A stretch of DNA of 64,000 nucleotides from Chloroflexota bacterium (GTDB taxonomy: Bacteria > Chloroflexota > Anaerolineae > Anaerolineales > UBA11579): assembly GCA_016191875.1 (NCBI GenBank), contig JACPVG010000002.1, positions 1 through 64,000 of the forward strand. Direction: 5' to 3'. Made by a program: the position numbers and the translations under genes. Shown piece after piece: positions 51,620 through 62,115 of this stretch; positions within the stretch are counted from its first letter, which is position 1; the number at the start of each line of letters is the position of its first letter. The notes under the pieces are model-generated. The model was not told the DNA's origin. It saw nothing but the letters and a program-made list of their open reading frames with translations, and did not search any database.

Positions 51620-52711
51620 GTGGATACCTTCGCCTTCATCATCCACCCCATCGATGCCAAGCGCGACGTCAGTCGCAAATTCCCGCTGCTCGGCCGGGCG
51701 CTGACCGAACGCCAGATCGATTTCTTCTCCGCGTTCTTCCCACCCGTCTATCTTTCCGAGACCGCCGCCATCACCTCGGCCGCCACCCGCCGGTCGGTTA
51801 AAGGCTGGCTGCTGGCCTGCCCGCTCACCCCCCGGCGCATGCTGGAACTGCCGGTGCGCGCCGTTTACAACAAGATCATCCAGACCGGCCGGATGGCCGA
51901 ACGCCTGGGGGCCGGCATCCTCGGCCTGGGGGCCTTCACCTCGGTGGTCGGCGACGCCGGTCTCACCATCGCCCGGACGCTGGACATCCCCGTCACCACC
52001 GGCGACGCCTACACCATCGCCGTGGCCGTGCGGGCGCTGGAAGAAGCCGCCGCCCAGATGGGCCTGCCGCTGGCGGAGAACCACGCCGCCGTGGTTGGAG
52101 CCACCGGCGCCATCGGCCAGGTGTGCGCCGAACTTCTGGCGGATAAGGCGGCCGAACTCACCCTCATCGGGCGGCGGGCCGAAGCCCTGGAGCACCTGTG
52201 CGCCCATCTGCGGGCCGGCGGGGCGCGCGCCCGGCTGCACACCCGCACGGACATGGACGCCCTGAAGCGCATTCCGCTCATCCTCACCGTCACCAGCGAC
52301 CTGCACGCCGTCATCCACCCGCAGCACCTGCTGCCGGGCAGTGTGGTGTGCGATGTGGCCCGCCCGCGGGATGTCTCCGCCCGGGTGGCGGCCGCCCGCG
52401 ACGACGTGCTGGTCATCGACGGCGGCATGCTCGACGTGCCCGGCAACCCGGACTTCAACTTCGATTTCGGCTTCCCATCCGGCAAAGCCTACGCCTGTAT
52501 GGCCGAAACCATCGCCCTGGCGCTGGAAGGCCGCCTGGAGGATTACACCCTCGGCAAGCAAATTGCACGCGCCCAGGTGGAGGAAATTGATACAATAGCA
52601 GGGAAACACGGCTTCCGCCTGAGCGGATTCCGCTCCTTTGAGCAAGCCGTCACGCCCCAACACATCCAACGCGTGCGCGACCATGCGCAGCGCGCCCGTC
52701 GCAACGTTTAA
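51620..52711 (+). CDS. Acyl-ACP reductase (AAR)-like protein
   Basis: 363 residues from GTG 51620. It resembles cyanobacterial long-chain acyl-ACP reductase: GLGAFTSVVGDAGLTIA, TTGDAYTIAVAVRALEEAA, the NADPH motif AVVGATGAIGQVCAELL and SGKAYACMAETIALALEGR. Cys293 in YACMAET aligns with the active-site Cys of the cyanobacterial enzyme (Cys294 in S. elongatus, from memory). AAR reduces fatty acyl-ACP to aldehyde. An ADO decarbonylase partner is not in the window. It follows the beta-helix gene by 73 bp and precedes the response regulator by 13 bp. Confidence 0.85.
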   Translation: MDTFAFIIHPIDAKRDVSRKFPLLGRALTERQIDFFSAFFPPVYLSETAAITSAATRRSVKGWLLACPLTPRRMLELPVRAVYNKIIQTGRMAERLGAGILGLGAFTSVVGDAGLTIARTLDIPVTTGDAYTIAVAVRALEEAAAQMGLPLAENHAAVVGATGAIGQVCAELLADKAAELTLIGRRAEALEHLCAHLRAGGARARLHTRTDMDALKRIPLILTVTSDLHAVIHPQHLLPGSVVCDVARPRDVSARVAAARDDVLVIDGGMLDVPGNPDFNFDFGFPSGKAYACMAETIALALEGRLEDYTLGKQIARAQVEEIDTIAGKHGFRLSGFRSFEQAVTPQHIQRVRDHAQRARRNV

Positions 52712-52724
52712 CGCCGGAGGTTCT

Positions 52725-53621
<897 letters not shown>

Positions 53622-53625
53622 ATCG

Positions 53626-53668
53626 TTGGCTGTAGAGGCTTATGGAAACAGGCATGCTGAACAGCCAA
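53626..53668. repeat. Divergent TTGGC-type inverted repeat (copy D)
   Basis: TTGGCTGT (53626-53633) and ACAGCCAA (53661-53668), followed by CAATTAAGAGCC. This resembles the right flank of the TAGTTGGCCG elements (CAACTATTAAAAGTAGCC). Confidence 0.5.
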
Positions 53669-53765
53669 CAATTAAGAGCCGCCACAGTCATCTCTGCGAG
53701 GATATGTACCGTGCTGAATAAGCCGCCATCGCAAGACCGCATCCGGGGGGCTGCCTAAGCCACCC

Positions 53766-56700
53766 ATGCTGGATCTGGGTCTCACCCCGCTGGGAATCAC
53801 GCTGCTGCTGCTGGGGCTGGCTATCCTCAGCCTGGCCCCGCTGCTGCTGCGCGCCGCGCCGCGCATCCGGCCCGGCGACGCCCCCACCCCGCCCCTGGCC
53901 CTGCCGCTGGATGTGGCCGCCAACGAAGACGCCCTGCTCCTCATCGAGCCGGGCGGCCGGGTGGGCTATGCCAACAGCCGGGCGCGCCAGTGGTTCAACC
54001 TGGCGGAAGATGACCCGCCCAACCTGGAAAGCATGGCCCGCAACGCCCGGCCCGCCGAGACCTTCCTGAGCCTGTGCGCCACCCCCAGCCAGGCGCGCTT
54101 TACCATCGGCAAGTTCCTCGTCGAGGGCGTTTCCTTCGCCCTGCCCTACCAGGGCGAACGCGCCATCGCCCTCACCCTGCGCCGCCCGCAGCTGCTCAAT
54201 ATAGAGGGCCAGGCCAGCGGCGCCAACGCCCAGACCTTCGCCATCCTGGCCGAGATCAGCCAGGCCATGTCGGCCAGCCTGGACCTGGAAACCACCATCA
54301 CCACCATCCTGGAAAACGTCGACCGCCTGGTGCAGTCCGATTTCTCCGAGATCACCCTGTGGGACCCGGAAACCGAAGAACTGACCCCCTATCGCTACAC
54401 CTCCGGGCTGGGCGGCGCCAGCCAGTTGGAGAAGGCCCGCACCCGTTACAACGTCAACCAGGGCTATTCCGGCTACCTGATCGCCGAACGCCGCCCGCTG
54501 CTCATCCCGGACATTGATTCCTATCTGGCGGTGCGCCCGGCGCTCGACCGCAAGGAATTCCCTTTCAAGTCCTACCTGGGCATCCCGCTGGTGGTCGGCG
54601 GCCAGCAGATCGGCACGCTGGAACTCGCCAGCCAGAAGCTCGAGGCCTTCAGCGAGACCGACCTGGAACTGCTCATGCTGCTCTCCGGGCAGGCGGCCGT
54701 GGCCCTGCAGAACGCCATCATCCATTATGAAGAGGGCCAGCGCGTGGCCGAGATCAGCGGGCTGGCCGAACTGGCCAAGGTCGGCAGCGCCATCCGCGAC
54801 CAGCACACGCTCTTCGAGCGCCTCACCGAAAGCATCGCCACCCTGCTGGATGTCGAGATCATCGGCTTCCTGATGTACCTGGAAGGCGAGCGCGCCCTCC
54901 AGGGCCAGGTGCCCTTCAAGGGCCTGCCGGAAGAATTCGTCCGGCTCTACCGGGGCGAGATCGGCGTCGGCAGCCCGGCCGAGCGCGTCTGGGCCAGCGG
55001 CGACATCATCTACACCGACAACGCCAGCGAAGACTCGGCCCTCACCGACCTGGGCATCGCCCACCTGGCGCTGGCGGCCGGCATCGAGCGCACCGCCCTC
55101 ATCCCGCTGGCCGCCGGCGGGCGCACTCTGGGTTACCTGCAGGCCGCCAACAAGCGCGACGGCTCGCGCTTCAACGAAGACGACCTGCGCCTGCTCACCA
55201 TCGTGGCCGGCCAGGCCGCCCCGATTCTGGACAACGCCGCCCTGATGTCCGAGAGCCGCCGCCGCGCCCAGCGCGCCGAGACCCTGCGGCGCATCGCCAG
55301 CCTGGCCGGGGCCGACGCCACCCTGGACGAGATCCTCAAGTTCTCGCTGCTGGAGGTGGCGCGCTTCTTCCAGGCCAGCCAGGCGGCCATCTTCCTGCTG
55401 GATGACGCCCGCGGCGAACTGCGCCTGCACCGCGACTCGCTGGTCGGCATCGACCCGCAACAAGCCGGCCAGTTCGAACGCTTCGCCACCAGCGACGAAG
55501 ACTACCGCCAGAGCGTGACCGCCACCGGCCTGCCCCTGCTGCTGCCCGATGTGCGCAGCCAGGAAGCCCTGCCGGCCATGTACCGCCCCCTGATTGAGGT
55601 CTTCGGCGGCCTGCGCGCCCTGATGATCGTGCCGCTCACCATCCGCGACCGCACCATCGGCGAAGCCCTGCTCGCCAGCCGCCGCGCCGGCGACTACGAC
55701 CACCACGACATCCAGTCGCTGGATACCGCCGCCAGCCAGCTTGCCAACGCCATCGAACGCACCCAGCTGTACGCCCAGACCGATGAAAGCCTCCAGCGCC
55801 GGGTGGACCACCTCACGGCGCTCTCGCGCGTCAGCCGCGAACTAAACACCACCCTCAACCTGCACCAGCTCGTCCAGCGTGTCTACGACGAGGCCATGCG
55901 CGCCACCGCCGCCAGCGGCGGCAAGATCGTCCTGTTCGACGTGGAAAAAGCCAACGGCTCCGGGGCGCGGCGCATCCTGCTCAACCTGGGCCAGGTGGAG
56001 ACCGAGCACGACCGCCTCAGCCCCCTGGAAGAGCAGGTGCTCACCAGCGGCGAAGCGCTCATTGTGGACGATTTCGAACGCGGCGGCGAAGCCCCCAGCC
56101 GGCCCGGCATGCGCTCGGCCCTGCTGGCCCCCATTGCCTACCAGGACGAGGTCGCCGGGCTGGTGCACCTCTATGCCCGCCAGCCCGACCACTTCGACAG
56201 CGTGGCTCTGGAGATCACCCAGGCGCTCGCGGTGCAGGCCGCCATCGCCCTCGGCAACGCCCAGCGTTACCAGCAGCAGGTCCTGCGCAGCGAACTGCTC
56301 AACCGCCGGGTGGAGACCTTCAACAAGCTGTTCGAGACCACCCGGGCGGTGAACCTGGAGATGCCGCTGGAAGAAGCCCTGGAGGTCATCGCCTTCGGCA
56401 TCCGCGAGGCCAACCTGTTCAACGTGGCCGTGATGTACATGTTCGACCCCGAGCACGAAGTGCTGCGCGCCGTGCAGGCCGCCGGCCTGCCGCTCGAGGC
56501 CCTGGAGCAGGCGCGCCAGGTAGTGCACCCCTGGAGCGAGATCGAGCAGTTGATCCAGCCCGACTACCTCCTGAGCGATTCATACTTCATCCCCAACGCC
56601 AGCCACCCGGCCATCCCACGTCTCGTGCCCCACACCGCCCTGGCCACTGGCGCCCTGCCGGAAGATCCCACCCAGGCCTGGCTGCCCGGCGATGCGCTTA

Positions 56701-59700
56701 TCGTCCCGCTCTGGGGCGCGCGCCGCCAGCCGCTCGGGCTGATCGCCCTGGATGCCCCGCCCAGCGGCCGGCGCCCCGACCACCTTGCCATCGAAACCCT
56801 CGAGATCTTCGCCACCGAGGCCGGCCTGGTGATCGAATCGTTCCGCAAACTGAACGACCTGCGCCGGCGGGTCGATGAAATCGAGGGCCAGATCAACCGG
56901 GCCGAGCGCGCCAGCCATAACGCCCAGGAGAACCTCGGCGTCCTGCTGCACAAAGACCTGGAACAGACCCTGATTATCCAGGCGCTCTACGACCGGGCGC
57001 GCAACATCCGCGTTGGGCTGGATATCGCCGAACTGGTGAACCGCCAGCCGGACCGCGAGGCCGTCCTGCACACCCTGGGGCAGGAACTCATCGCCCGCCT
57101 GGAACTGGACGCCGCCCTGGTGGTGGAACCCTCCAGCAGCGGGCCGCGGTTGCTCCACAAACTGGGCAGCCTGCCGGAGACCGCCAACCCGCAGGCGCTG
57201 CTCGGCCAGCGCAACCCGCTGCGCCAGACGCTGCTCAACGGCGAACCGATCCTCGTCTCCGACATTGACCAGAACCCGGAGTGGCAAAACACGCCCCTGC
57301 TCAAGAACCTCAACGCCAAAGCCTTCGTCACCCTGCCGGTGTCCTCCAACGGCCATGTGGATGCCGCCGTGCTGGCGGTCAGCCATGCGCCCTTGCCAGC
57401 CTTCACCGATGAAGACCGCCAGGTGTTCGACCTGATCGGCAGCCAGGTGGCCGTCGCCCTCCAGAACATCAATCTGCTCAGCGAGACGCGCCGCCGCCTG
57501 CGCGAGGTCAACCTGCTGCTGGAGTTCAGCCAGCAACTGGGCGCGCTCAACGAGGGCCAGGTGCTCACTGCCCTGGTGGAAAGCGCCCGCCGCGCCCTGG
57601 CCAGCGCGCATGCCGGCATGGTCGCCCTGTGGGATAAGGCCCAGCAGGCGCTCGTCATCCAGGCCGCCAGCGGCTACAGCGACAACGAGATGGTCAGGAA
57701 ACTCTCCTTCGCCCGCAACGAGGCCCTGCCCGGCCAGGTCTACGCCGCCGGCGCGGCCCGGCGCGTCAACGAGGTCGATTTCGCTCGCCAGTACAACCTG
57801 ACCCCCGAAAAACTGCTGCTCTACCGCGAGGCCACCGGCGGGCGCGTGCCGGTCTCCAGCATGCTCATCCCCATCAAGGCCGGCGAGCAGGTCGTCGGGC
57901 TGATCACCCTGGATAACTTCAATGCCCAGGCCGCCTTCAGCCCCGAAGACGAAGCCCTGGTGACCTCGCTGGCCCAGCAGACCGGCCTGACGCTGGAAAA
58001 TGCCCGCCTGTTCGAGGAATCGCGCCGCCTCAACGAACAGTTGGAGCAGCGCGTACGCGAGCGCACCGAGCAGTTGGAGCGCGAACATCACTTCATGCAG
58101 GCGCTGCTGCGCATCTCCACCGAACTCTCCGCCAGCCTGGACCTCGACCACGTCCTCAACCGCTCGCTGGAAGCCCTCAATGAGGCCATGAACGCCGAGC
58201 AATCCAGCATCATCATCGTGCGGCCCGGCGAGGAGAACCTCATCTACCGCGCCGGCATCGGCATTTCCGGCAGCGCCCCCACCGGCGGGCGGCCCTCCTC
58301 CTACCGGGTGGGCGAAGGTCTGGCCAGCTTCGTCATCCAGAATCGCGAACCGCTGGTCATCGCCGACCTGAGCAGCGACGAACGCTGGATCAGCGACCGC
58401 GGCGACATCGCCGTGCACCGCTCGGCCATGGTCGTGCCGCTCATCGTCGGGGCGGACGCTTTGGGCGCCCTGATGCTCTACCACCGCCAGCCGGGCCACT
58501 TCACCGCCGACCAGGTAGATGCCGTGCAGGCCGCCGCCAACCAGTTCGCCGTCTCGATCAACAACGGCGAGCTTTTCCGCCTCATCCGCGACCAGGCCGC
58601 CGACCTGGGTACCATGCTGCGCTCCCAGCAGATCGAGGCCAGCCGCTCGACGGCCATGCTGGAAGGCGTGGCGGATGGCGTGCTGGTGACCGACAGTCGC
58701 GACGCCATCACGCTCTTCAACCAGGCCGGCGAGGACATCCTGCACCTCAAACGCGCCGACGTGGTTGGCCGCTCGCTGGATAACTTCCTGGGCCTGTTCG
58801 GGGCCGCCGCCCAATCGTGGATGGCCGCCATCCGCGGCTGGTCGGAGACGCCCGCCGGGAAGGCCGGGGGCGAACAGTATTCCGAGCGTCTGCTGCTGGA
58901 CGACGGGCGGGTGGTCTCTGTGCACCTCGCGCCGGTCTACACCGGCACGGAATTCCTCGGCACGGTCTCCATCTTCCGCGACATCACCCATCAGGTCGAG
59001 GTCGACCGGCTCAAATCCGAATTCGTCGCTACCGTCAGCCACGAACTGCGCACGCCGCTCACGCCCATCAAGGGCTATGTGGAATTCATGCTGATGGGCG
59101 GGGCCGGCGAGTTGAACGACCAGCAGCGCCAGTTCCTGGACATCATCAGCACCAACATCGACCGCCTGAGCGTGCTGGTCAACGACCTGCTGGATGTCAG
59201 CCGCATCGAGGCCGGCAAGGTGGCCCTTTCCATGCAGCCGCTCGACATGCAGGAGATCGCCAGGGAGGTCATCGAATACGTCGAGCGCAAATCGCACGAG
59301 GAGAACCGCCCGATGACCTTCCGGCTGGAGAGCCACCCGGAACTGCCCAACGCCTACGGCGACGCCGAGCGCATCCGCCAGGTGCTCAGCAACCTGGTCG
59401 ACAACGCCTACCGTTACACCCCGGAAGAGGGCCGCATCGACGTGAACCTCAAGGCGGTCAACGGCTACCTGCAAGTGGATGTCAGCGACAGCGGCATCGG
59501 CATCTTCCCGGATGAACAGCAGCGCATCTTCAACCGCTTCTATCGCGGCGAGAACCCGATGGTCATGGCCACCAGCGGCACCGGCCTGGGGCTGTCCATC
59601 GTCAAAGAACTGGTCGAAATGCACAACGGCCGCATCTGGGTCGAAAGCCGCGGCCTGCCGGGCGAAGGTTCGACCTTCTCCTTCATCCTGCCGGCCTACA

Positions 59701-59735
59701 AACCCGACCCCGAGTCACCACGGAAGGAAGGCTGA
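53766..59735 (+). CDS. Giant hybrid-free sensor histidine kinase with eight GAF domains
   Basis: 1989 residues. One N-terminal membrane helix (about 4-25), a PAS-like segment (50-130), then eight GAF modules at about 156-318, 325-491, 501-668, 680-835, 848-1028, 1075-1235, 1247-1415 and 1445-1605. A coiled coil (EQLEQRVRERTEQLEREHHF) precedes the last GAF. Next: PAS (1628-1741), HisKA with His1759 in TVSHELRTPLTPIKG, and HATPase_c (NLVDNAY, DSGIGIF, GTGLGLSIV). No receiver domain is fused; separate response regulators flank it. It probably integrates several small-molecule or redox signals. Confidence 0.93.
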   Translation: MLDLGLTPLGITLLLLGLAILSLAPLLLRAAPRIRPGDAPTPPLALPLDVAANEDALLLIEPGGRVGYANSRARQWFNLAEDDPPNLESMARNARPAETFLSLCATPSQARFTIGKFLVEGVSFALPYQGERAIALTLRRPQLLNIEGQASGANAQTFAILAEISQAMSASLDLETTITTILENVDRLVQSDFSEITLWDPETEELTPYRYTSGLGGASQLEKARTRYNVNQGYSGYLIAERRPLLIPDIDSYLAVRPALDRKEFPFKSYLGIPLVVGGQQIGTLELASQKLEAFSETDLELLMLLSGQAAVALQNAIIHYEEGQRVAEISGLAELAKVGSAIRDQHTLFERLTESIATLLDVEIIGFLMYLEGERALQGQVPFKGLPEEFVRLYRGEIGVGSPAERVWASGDIIYTDNASEDSALTDLGIAHLALAAGIERTALIPLAAGGRTLGYLQAANKRDGSRFNEDDLRLLTIVAGQAAPILDNAALMSESRRRAQRAETLRRIASLAGADATLDEILKFSLLEVARFFQASQAAIFLLDDARGELRLHRDSLVGIDPQQAGQFERFATSDEDYRQSVTATGLPLLLPDVRSQEALPAMYRPLIEVFGGLRALMIVPLTIRDRTIGEALLASRRAGDYDHHDIQSLDTAASQLANAIERTQLYAQTDESLQRRVDHLTALSRVSRELNTTLNLHQLVQRVYDEAMRATAASGGKIVLFDVEKANGSGARRILLNLGQVETEHDRLSPLEEQVLTSGEALIVDDFERGGEAPSRPGMRSALLAPIAYQDEVAGLVHLYARQPDHFDSVALEITQALAVQAAIALGNAQRYQQQVLRSELLNRRVETFNKLFETTRAVNLEMPLEEALEVIAFGIREANLFNVAVMYMFDPEHEVLRAVQAAGLPLEALEQARQVVHPWSEIEQLIQPDYLLSDSYFIPNASHPAIPRLVPHTALATGALPEDPTQAWLPGDALIVPLWGARRQPLGLIALDAPPSGRRPDHLAIETLEIFATEAGLVIESFRKLNDLRRRVDEIEGQINRAERASHNAQENLGVLLHKDLEQTLIIQALYDRARNIRVGLDIAELVNRQPDREAVLHTLGQELIARLELDAALVVEPSSSGPRLLHKLGSLPETANPQALLGQRNPLRQTLLNGEPILVSDIDQNPEWQNTPLLKNLNAKAFVTLPVSSNGHVDAAVLAVSHAPLPAFTDEDRQVFDLIGSQVAVALQNINLLSETRRRLREVNLLLEFSQQLGALNEGQVLTALVESARRALASAHAGMVALWDKAQQALVIQAASGYSDNEMVRKLSFARNEALPGQVYAAGAARRVNEVDFARQYNLTPEKLLLYREATGGRVPVSSMLIPIKAGEQVVGLITLDNFNAQAAFSPEDEALVTSLAQQTGLTLENARLFEESRRLNEQLEQRVRERTEQLEREHHFMQALLRISTELSASLDLDHVLNRSLEALNEAMNAEQSSIIIVRPGEENLIYRAGIGISGSAPTGGRPSSYRVGEGLASFVIQNREPLVIADLSSDERWISDRGDIAVHRSAMVVPLIVGADALGALMLYHRQPGHFTADQVDAVQAAANQFAVSINNGELFRLIRDQAADLGTMLRSQQIEASRSTAMLEGVADGVLVTDSRDAITLFNQAGEDILHLKRADVVGRSLDNFLGLFGAAAQSWMAAIRGWSETPAGKAGGEQYSERLLLDDGRVVSVHLAPVYTGTEFLGTVSIFRDITHQVEVDRLKSEFVATVSHELRTPLTPIKGYVEFMLMGGAGELNDQQRQFLDIISTNIDRLSVLVNDLLDVSRIEAGKVALSMQPLDMQEIAREVIEYVERKSHEENRPMTFRLESHPELPNAYGDAERIRQVLSNLVDNAYRYTPEEGRIDVNLKAVNGYLQVDVSDSGIGIFPDEQQRIFNRFYRGENPMVMATSGTGLGLSIVKELVEMHNGRIWVESRGLPGEGSTFSFILPAYKPDPESPRKEG

Positions 59736-59738
59736 CCC

Positions 59739-60116
59739 ATGGCAAAGATACTCATCGCCGAAGACGAACGCGACATCCGCGATCTGATCACGTTCACCCT
59801 GCGCTTTGCCGGGCATGAGGTCGTCCCGACCGCCAATGGCGAAGAGGCCTTCCTGAAGGCCCAGGAGATCCTGCCGGACCTGATCATGATGGACGTGCGC
59901 ATGCCGCGCATGACCGGCTACGAAGCCTGCAAGAAGATGAAGGAGATCGATGCCCTCAAGCCCATCCCGGTGGTGTTCCTCTCGGCCAAAGGTCAGGAGA
60001 GCGAAGTGGCCGCCGGGCTGGAGGCCGGCGCGGTCGAATACATCCTCAAACCCTTTGCGCCCGACCAGTTGGCCGCCAAAGTGAGGTCCCTGCTGGAGAA
60101 ATACGCCCAGAAGTGA
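59739..60116 (+). CDS. Single-domain response regulator
   Basis: 125 residues, receiver only. Acidic pocket IAEDERD, phospho-acceptor Asp52 in LIMMDVRMPR, and Lys104 in YILKPFAP. No output domain, so it probably acts through protein contact or as a phosphate sink. Start: ATG 3 bp after the kinase stop, so it is cotranscribed with the kinase. Confidence 0.93.
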   Translation: MAKILIAEDERDIRDLITFTLRFAGHEVVPTANGEEAFLKAQEILPDLIMMDVRMPRMTGYEACKKMKEIDALKPIPVVFLSAKGQESEVAAGLEAGAVEYILKPFAPDQLAAKVRSLLEKYAQK

Positions 60117-60147
60117 ACCGGGACTGCCGGAGCACTGCGAACACACC

Positions 60148-60933
60148 ATGAGCGCCATCATCATCGAAGACCGCATCGTCCATTACGAGGTCCTCGGCCG
60201 CGGCAAGCCGGTCATCTTTTTGCACGGCTGGGTCGGTTCGTGGCGTTATTGGATTCCCACCATGCAGGCCGCTTCGGTTTCCTACCGCGCCTACGCCATC
60301 GACCTGTGGGGTTTCGGCGATACGGCTAAATCGGCCGACAAGTACAGCCTGGAAAACCAGGCCAGCCTGCTCGACCGCTTCCTGAACGAGATGGGCATTG
60401 CGAAGGTCGCGCTGGTGGGGCACGGCCTGGGGGCGGTGGTGGCGGCCATGTTCGCCGCCCAGCACCCCTTCGTGGTGGACCGCACCATGGCGATCGGCAT
60501 GCCGTTCTCGGCCGGCGACATGAACGAACGCCTGGCCGGTTCCGGCGCCAGCGACCTGGCCGCCTGGCTGCTGGCCCAGGGCCCGGCCACCGAAGCCGCC
60601 CGCGCCGAAGCCCCCAAGGCCGACGACCAGGCCATCCGCGCCACGCTGGAAGAGCTCCGCGGCATCGACATGGCCGCCATCTACCGCCAGATGCAGACCG
60701 CCACGCTGATCGTCCACGGCCAGACCGACCCGGCCATCACGCCCCCCAGCCCGGATAACGGTGCCCTGCCGGGCAGCAGCCACCTGATCATCTTCGACGA
60801 CTGCGGCCACTTCCCCATGCTGGACCAGCCCAACAAGTTCCACCGCCTGCTCAACGACTTCCTCGACCTGGCCTCGGGCGAGAGCCCGCAGCAGCTCCAA
60901 CTAAAGGAGGAGTGGAAACGCCGAGTAAGGTAG
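60148..60933 (+). CDS. Alpha/beta hydrolase-fold protein lacking the nucleophile Ser
   Basis: 261 residues, colinear with the hydrolase at 48766. The nucleophile elbow reads LVGHGLGAVV, with Gly93 in place of the Ser, while the acid Asp (HGQTDPAI) and His (CGHFPMLDQP) positions remain. It therefore should not use a covalent Ser mechanism. It follows the response regulator by 31 bp and probably belongs to the signalling operon. A ligand-binding role like that of the fold in plant receptors or RsbQ-type regulators is possible but unproven. Confidence 0.88.
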   Translation: MSAIIIEDRIVHYEVLGRGKPVIFLHGWVGSWRYWIPTMQAASVSYRAYAIDLWGFGDTAKSADKYSLENQASLLDRFLNEMGIAKVALVGHGLGAVVAAMFAAQHPFVVDRTMAIGMPFSAGDMNERLAGSGASDLAAWLLAQGPATEAARAEAPKADDQAIRATLEELRGIDMAAIYRQMQTATLIVHGQTDPAITPPSPDNGALPGSSHLIIFDDCGHFPMLDQPNKFHRLLNDFLDLASGESPQQLQLKEEWKRRVR

Positions 60934-61029
60934 TACTCCTCCGGTACGGTTCTGCTCTTCCCGCCCCCCGTTTCGCCGTTACAATTGTTCCTTGACTTGC
61001 ACCCCGCTCGCATTGGAGGCGAACCTGCC

Positions 61030-62115
61030 ATGACCCGTACAACCCAACTGGCTGCCATTCTGGCGCTGGCGGCGCTGCTCAGCGCCTGCAACCTGCCCGG
61101 CAGCGGCGGGGCCACGCCCACCAAAAGCCCTGAGAACGTAATGACCGCCGCGGCCGAGACCGTGGCTGTTCAGCTCACCGCCGATGCCGCCAACCGGCCC
61201 ACCAGCACGTCCACGCCGGAGCCTTCCGCCACGCCCAGCGCCAGCCCGACGGCCGGCACGCCCGCCAGCAGCGCCACCGCCCGCCCGCCGACCGGCGGGA
61301 ACACGGGCGGCAACACCGGCTGCGACGCGGCCGCCTTCGTGGCCGACGTGACGGTGGATGATGGCACGAAGATGAACCCCGGTCAGGCTTTCACCAAGAC
61401 CTGGCGATTGCGCAACGCCGGCACCTGTACCTGGAGCGCCTCGTACGAACTGGTCTTTGTGAGCGGCGACCGCATGGGCGGGCCCTCCAGCCAGAAACTG
61501 ACCGCCAGCGTGGCCCCCGGCCAGGAGGTCGACATTTCCGTGAATCTGGTCGCCCCGAACACCCCGGCGAAGTACACCGGTAACTGGATGCTGCGCAACG
61601 CCAGCGGCGTGAATTTCGGTGTGGAGGGCGGTTCAGCCTTCTGGGTCATCATCGAGGTGACCGGCGGCGGCACCGCCACCATCACCAACACCCCCGGCGG
61701 CCCGACCGCCACCACCGGGCCGAGCGCCACATCCAGCCCCAGCCTGTACAGCAGCGCCAGCAGTCTGAGCGTGGGCGAGATCGCCCGCGCCGACCTGGAC
61801 CTGGGCAACGTTTCGCCCACCGGCGGCGGCTACGATTTCGAGTTCAGCGTTTCGGGTTCCAACAAGAGCCTCAGTCCGATCAACGGCGCGACGTTCAGCG
61901 TGTGGGGCGCGACCGCTCCTACCCTGAACAACTGCGCCACGGCCACGCTGAGCGCCTCCGCCATTACGGTGAACAGCGGCCTGGTGGGGCAGTATCTCTG
62001 CTACCGCACCAACGATGGCCGCTACGGTTTCCTCAAGGTGCTCGACCTCACGCCGGCCGACGCCGGCAGCGTGCAAACGCTGGAGATCTCCTACAGCACC
62101 TACGCCACGCCCTAA
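61030..62115 (+). CDS. Lipoprotein with NBR1-type Ig-like domain
   Basis: 361 residues from ATG 61030 (GGAGG about 10 bp upstream). The signal ends ALAALLSAC (lipobox). A Thr/Pro/Ser-rich spacer (about 65-100) leads to an NBR1-Ig-like domain (105-220): FVADVTVDDGTKMNPGQAF, FTKTWRLRNAGTCTWSASYE and GNWMLRNASGVNFGVEGGSA. A second Thr/Ser linker and a beta-rich C-terminal domain follow. Such lipoproteins are common in Anaerolineae. The stop codon lies inside the left end of a repeat element. Confidence 0.9.
   Translation: MTRTTQLAAILALAALLSACNLPGSGGATPTKSPENVMTAAAETVAVQLTADAANRPTSTSTPEPSATPSASPTAGTPASSATARPPTGGNTGGNTGCDAAAFVADVTVDDGTKMNPGQAFTKTWRLRNAGTCTWSASYELVFVSGDRMGGPSSQKLTASVAPGQEVDISVNLVAPNTPAKYTGNWMLRNASGVNFGVEGGSAFWVIIEVTGGGTATITNTPGGPTATTGPSATSSPSLYSSASSLSVGEIARADLDLGNVSPTGGGYDFEFSVSGSNKSLSPINGATFSVWGATAPTLNNCATATLSASAITVNSGLVGQYLCYRTNDGRYGFLKVLDLTPADAGSVQTLEISYSTYATP

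Noticed and set aside
56580-59624. A 1014-codon open frame antisense to the giant kinase
   Set aside because: Shadow frame; the plus strand encodes GAF, HisKA and HATPase domains throughout.
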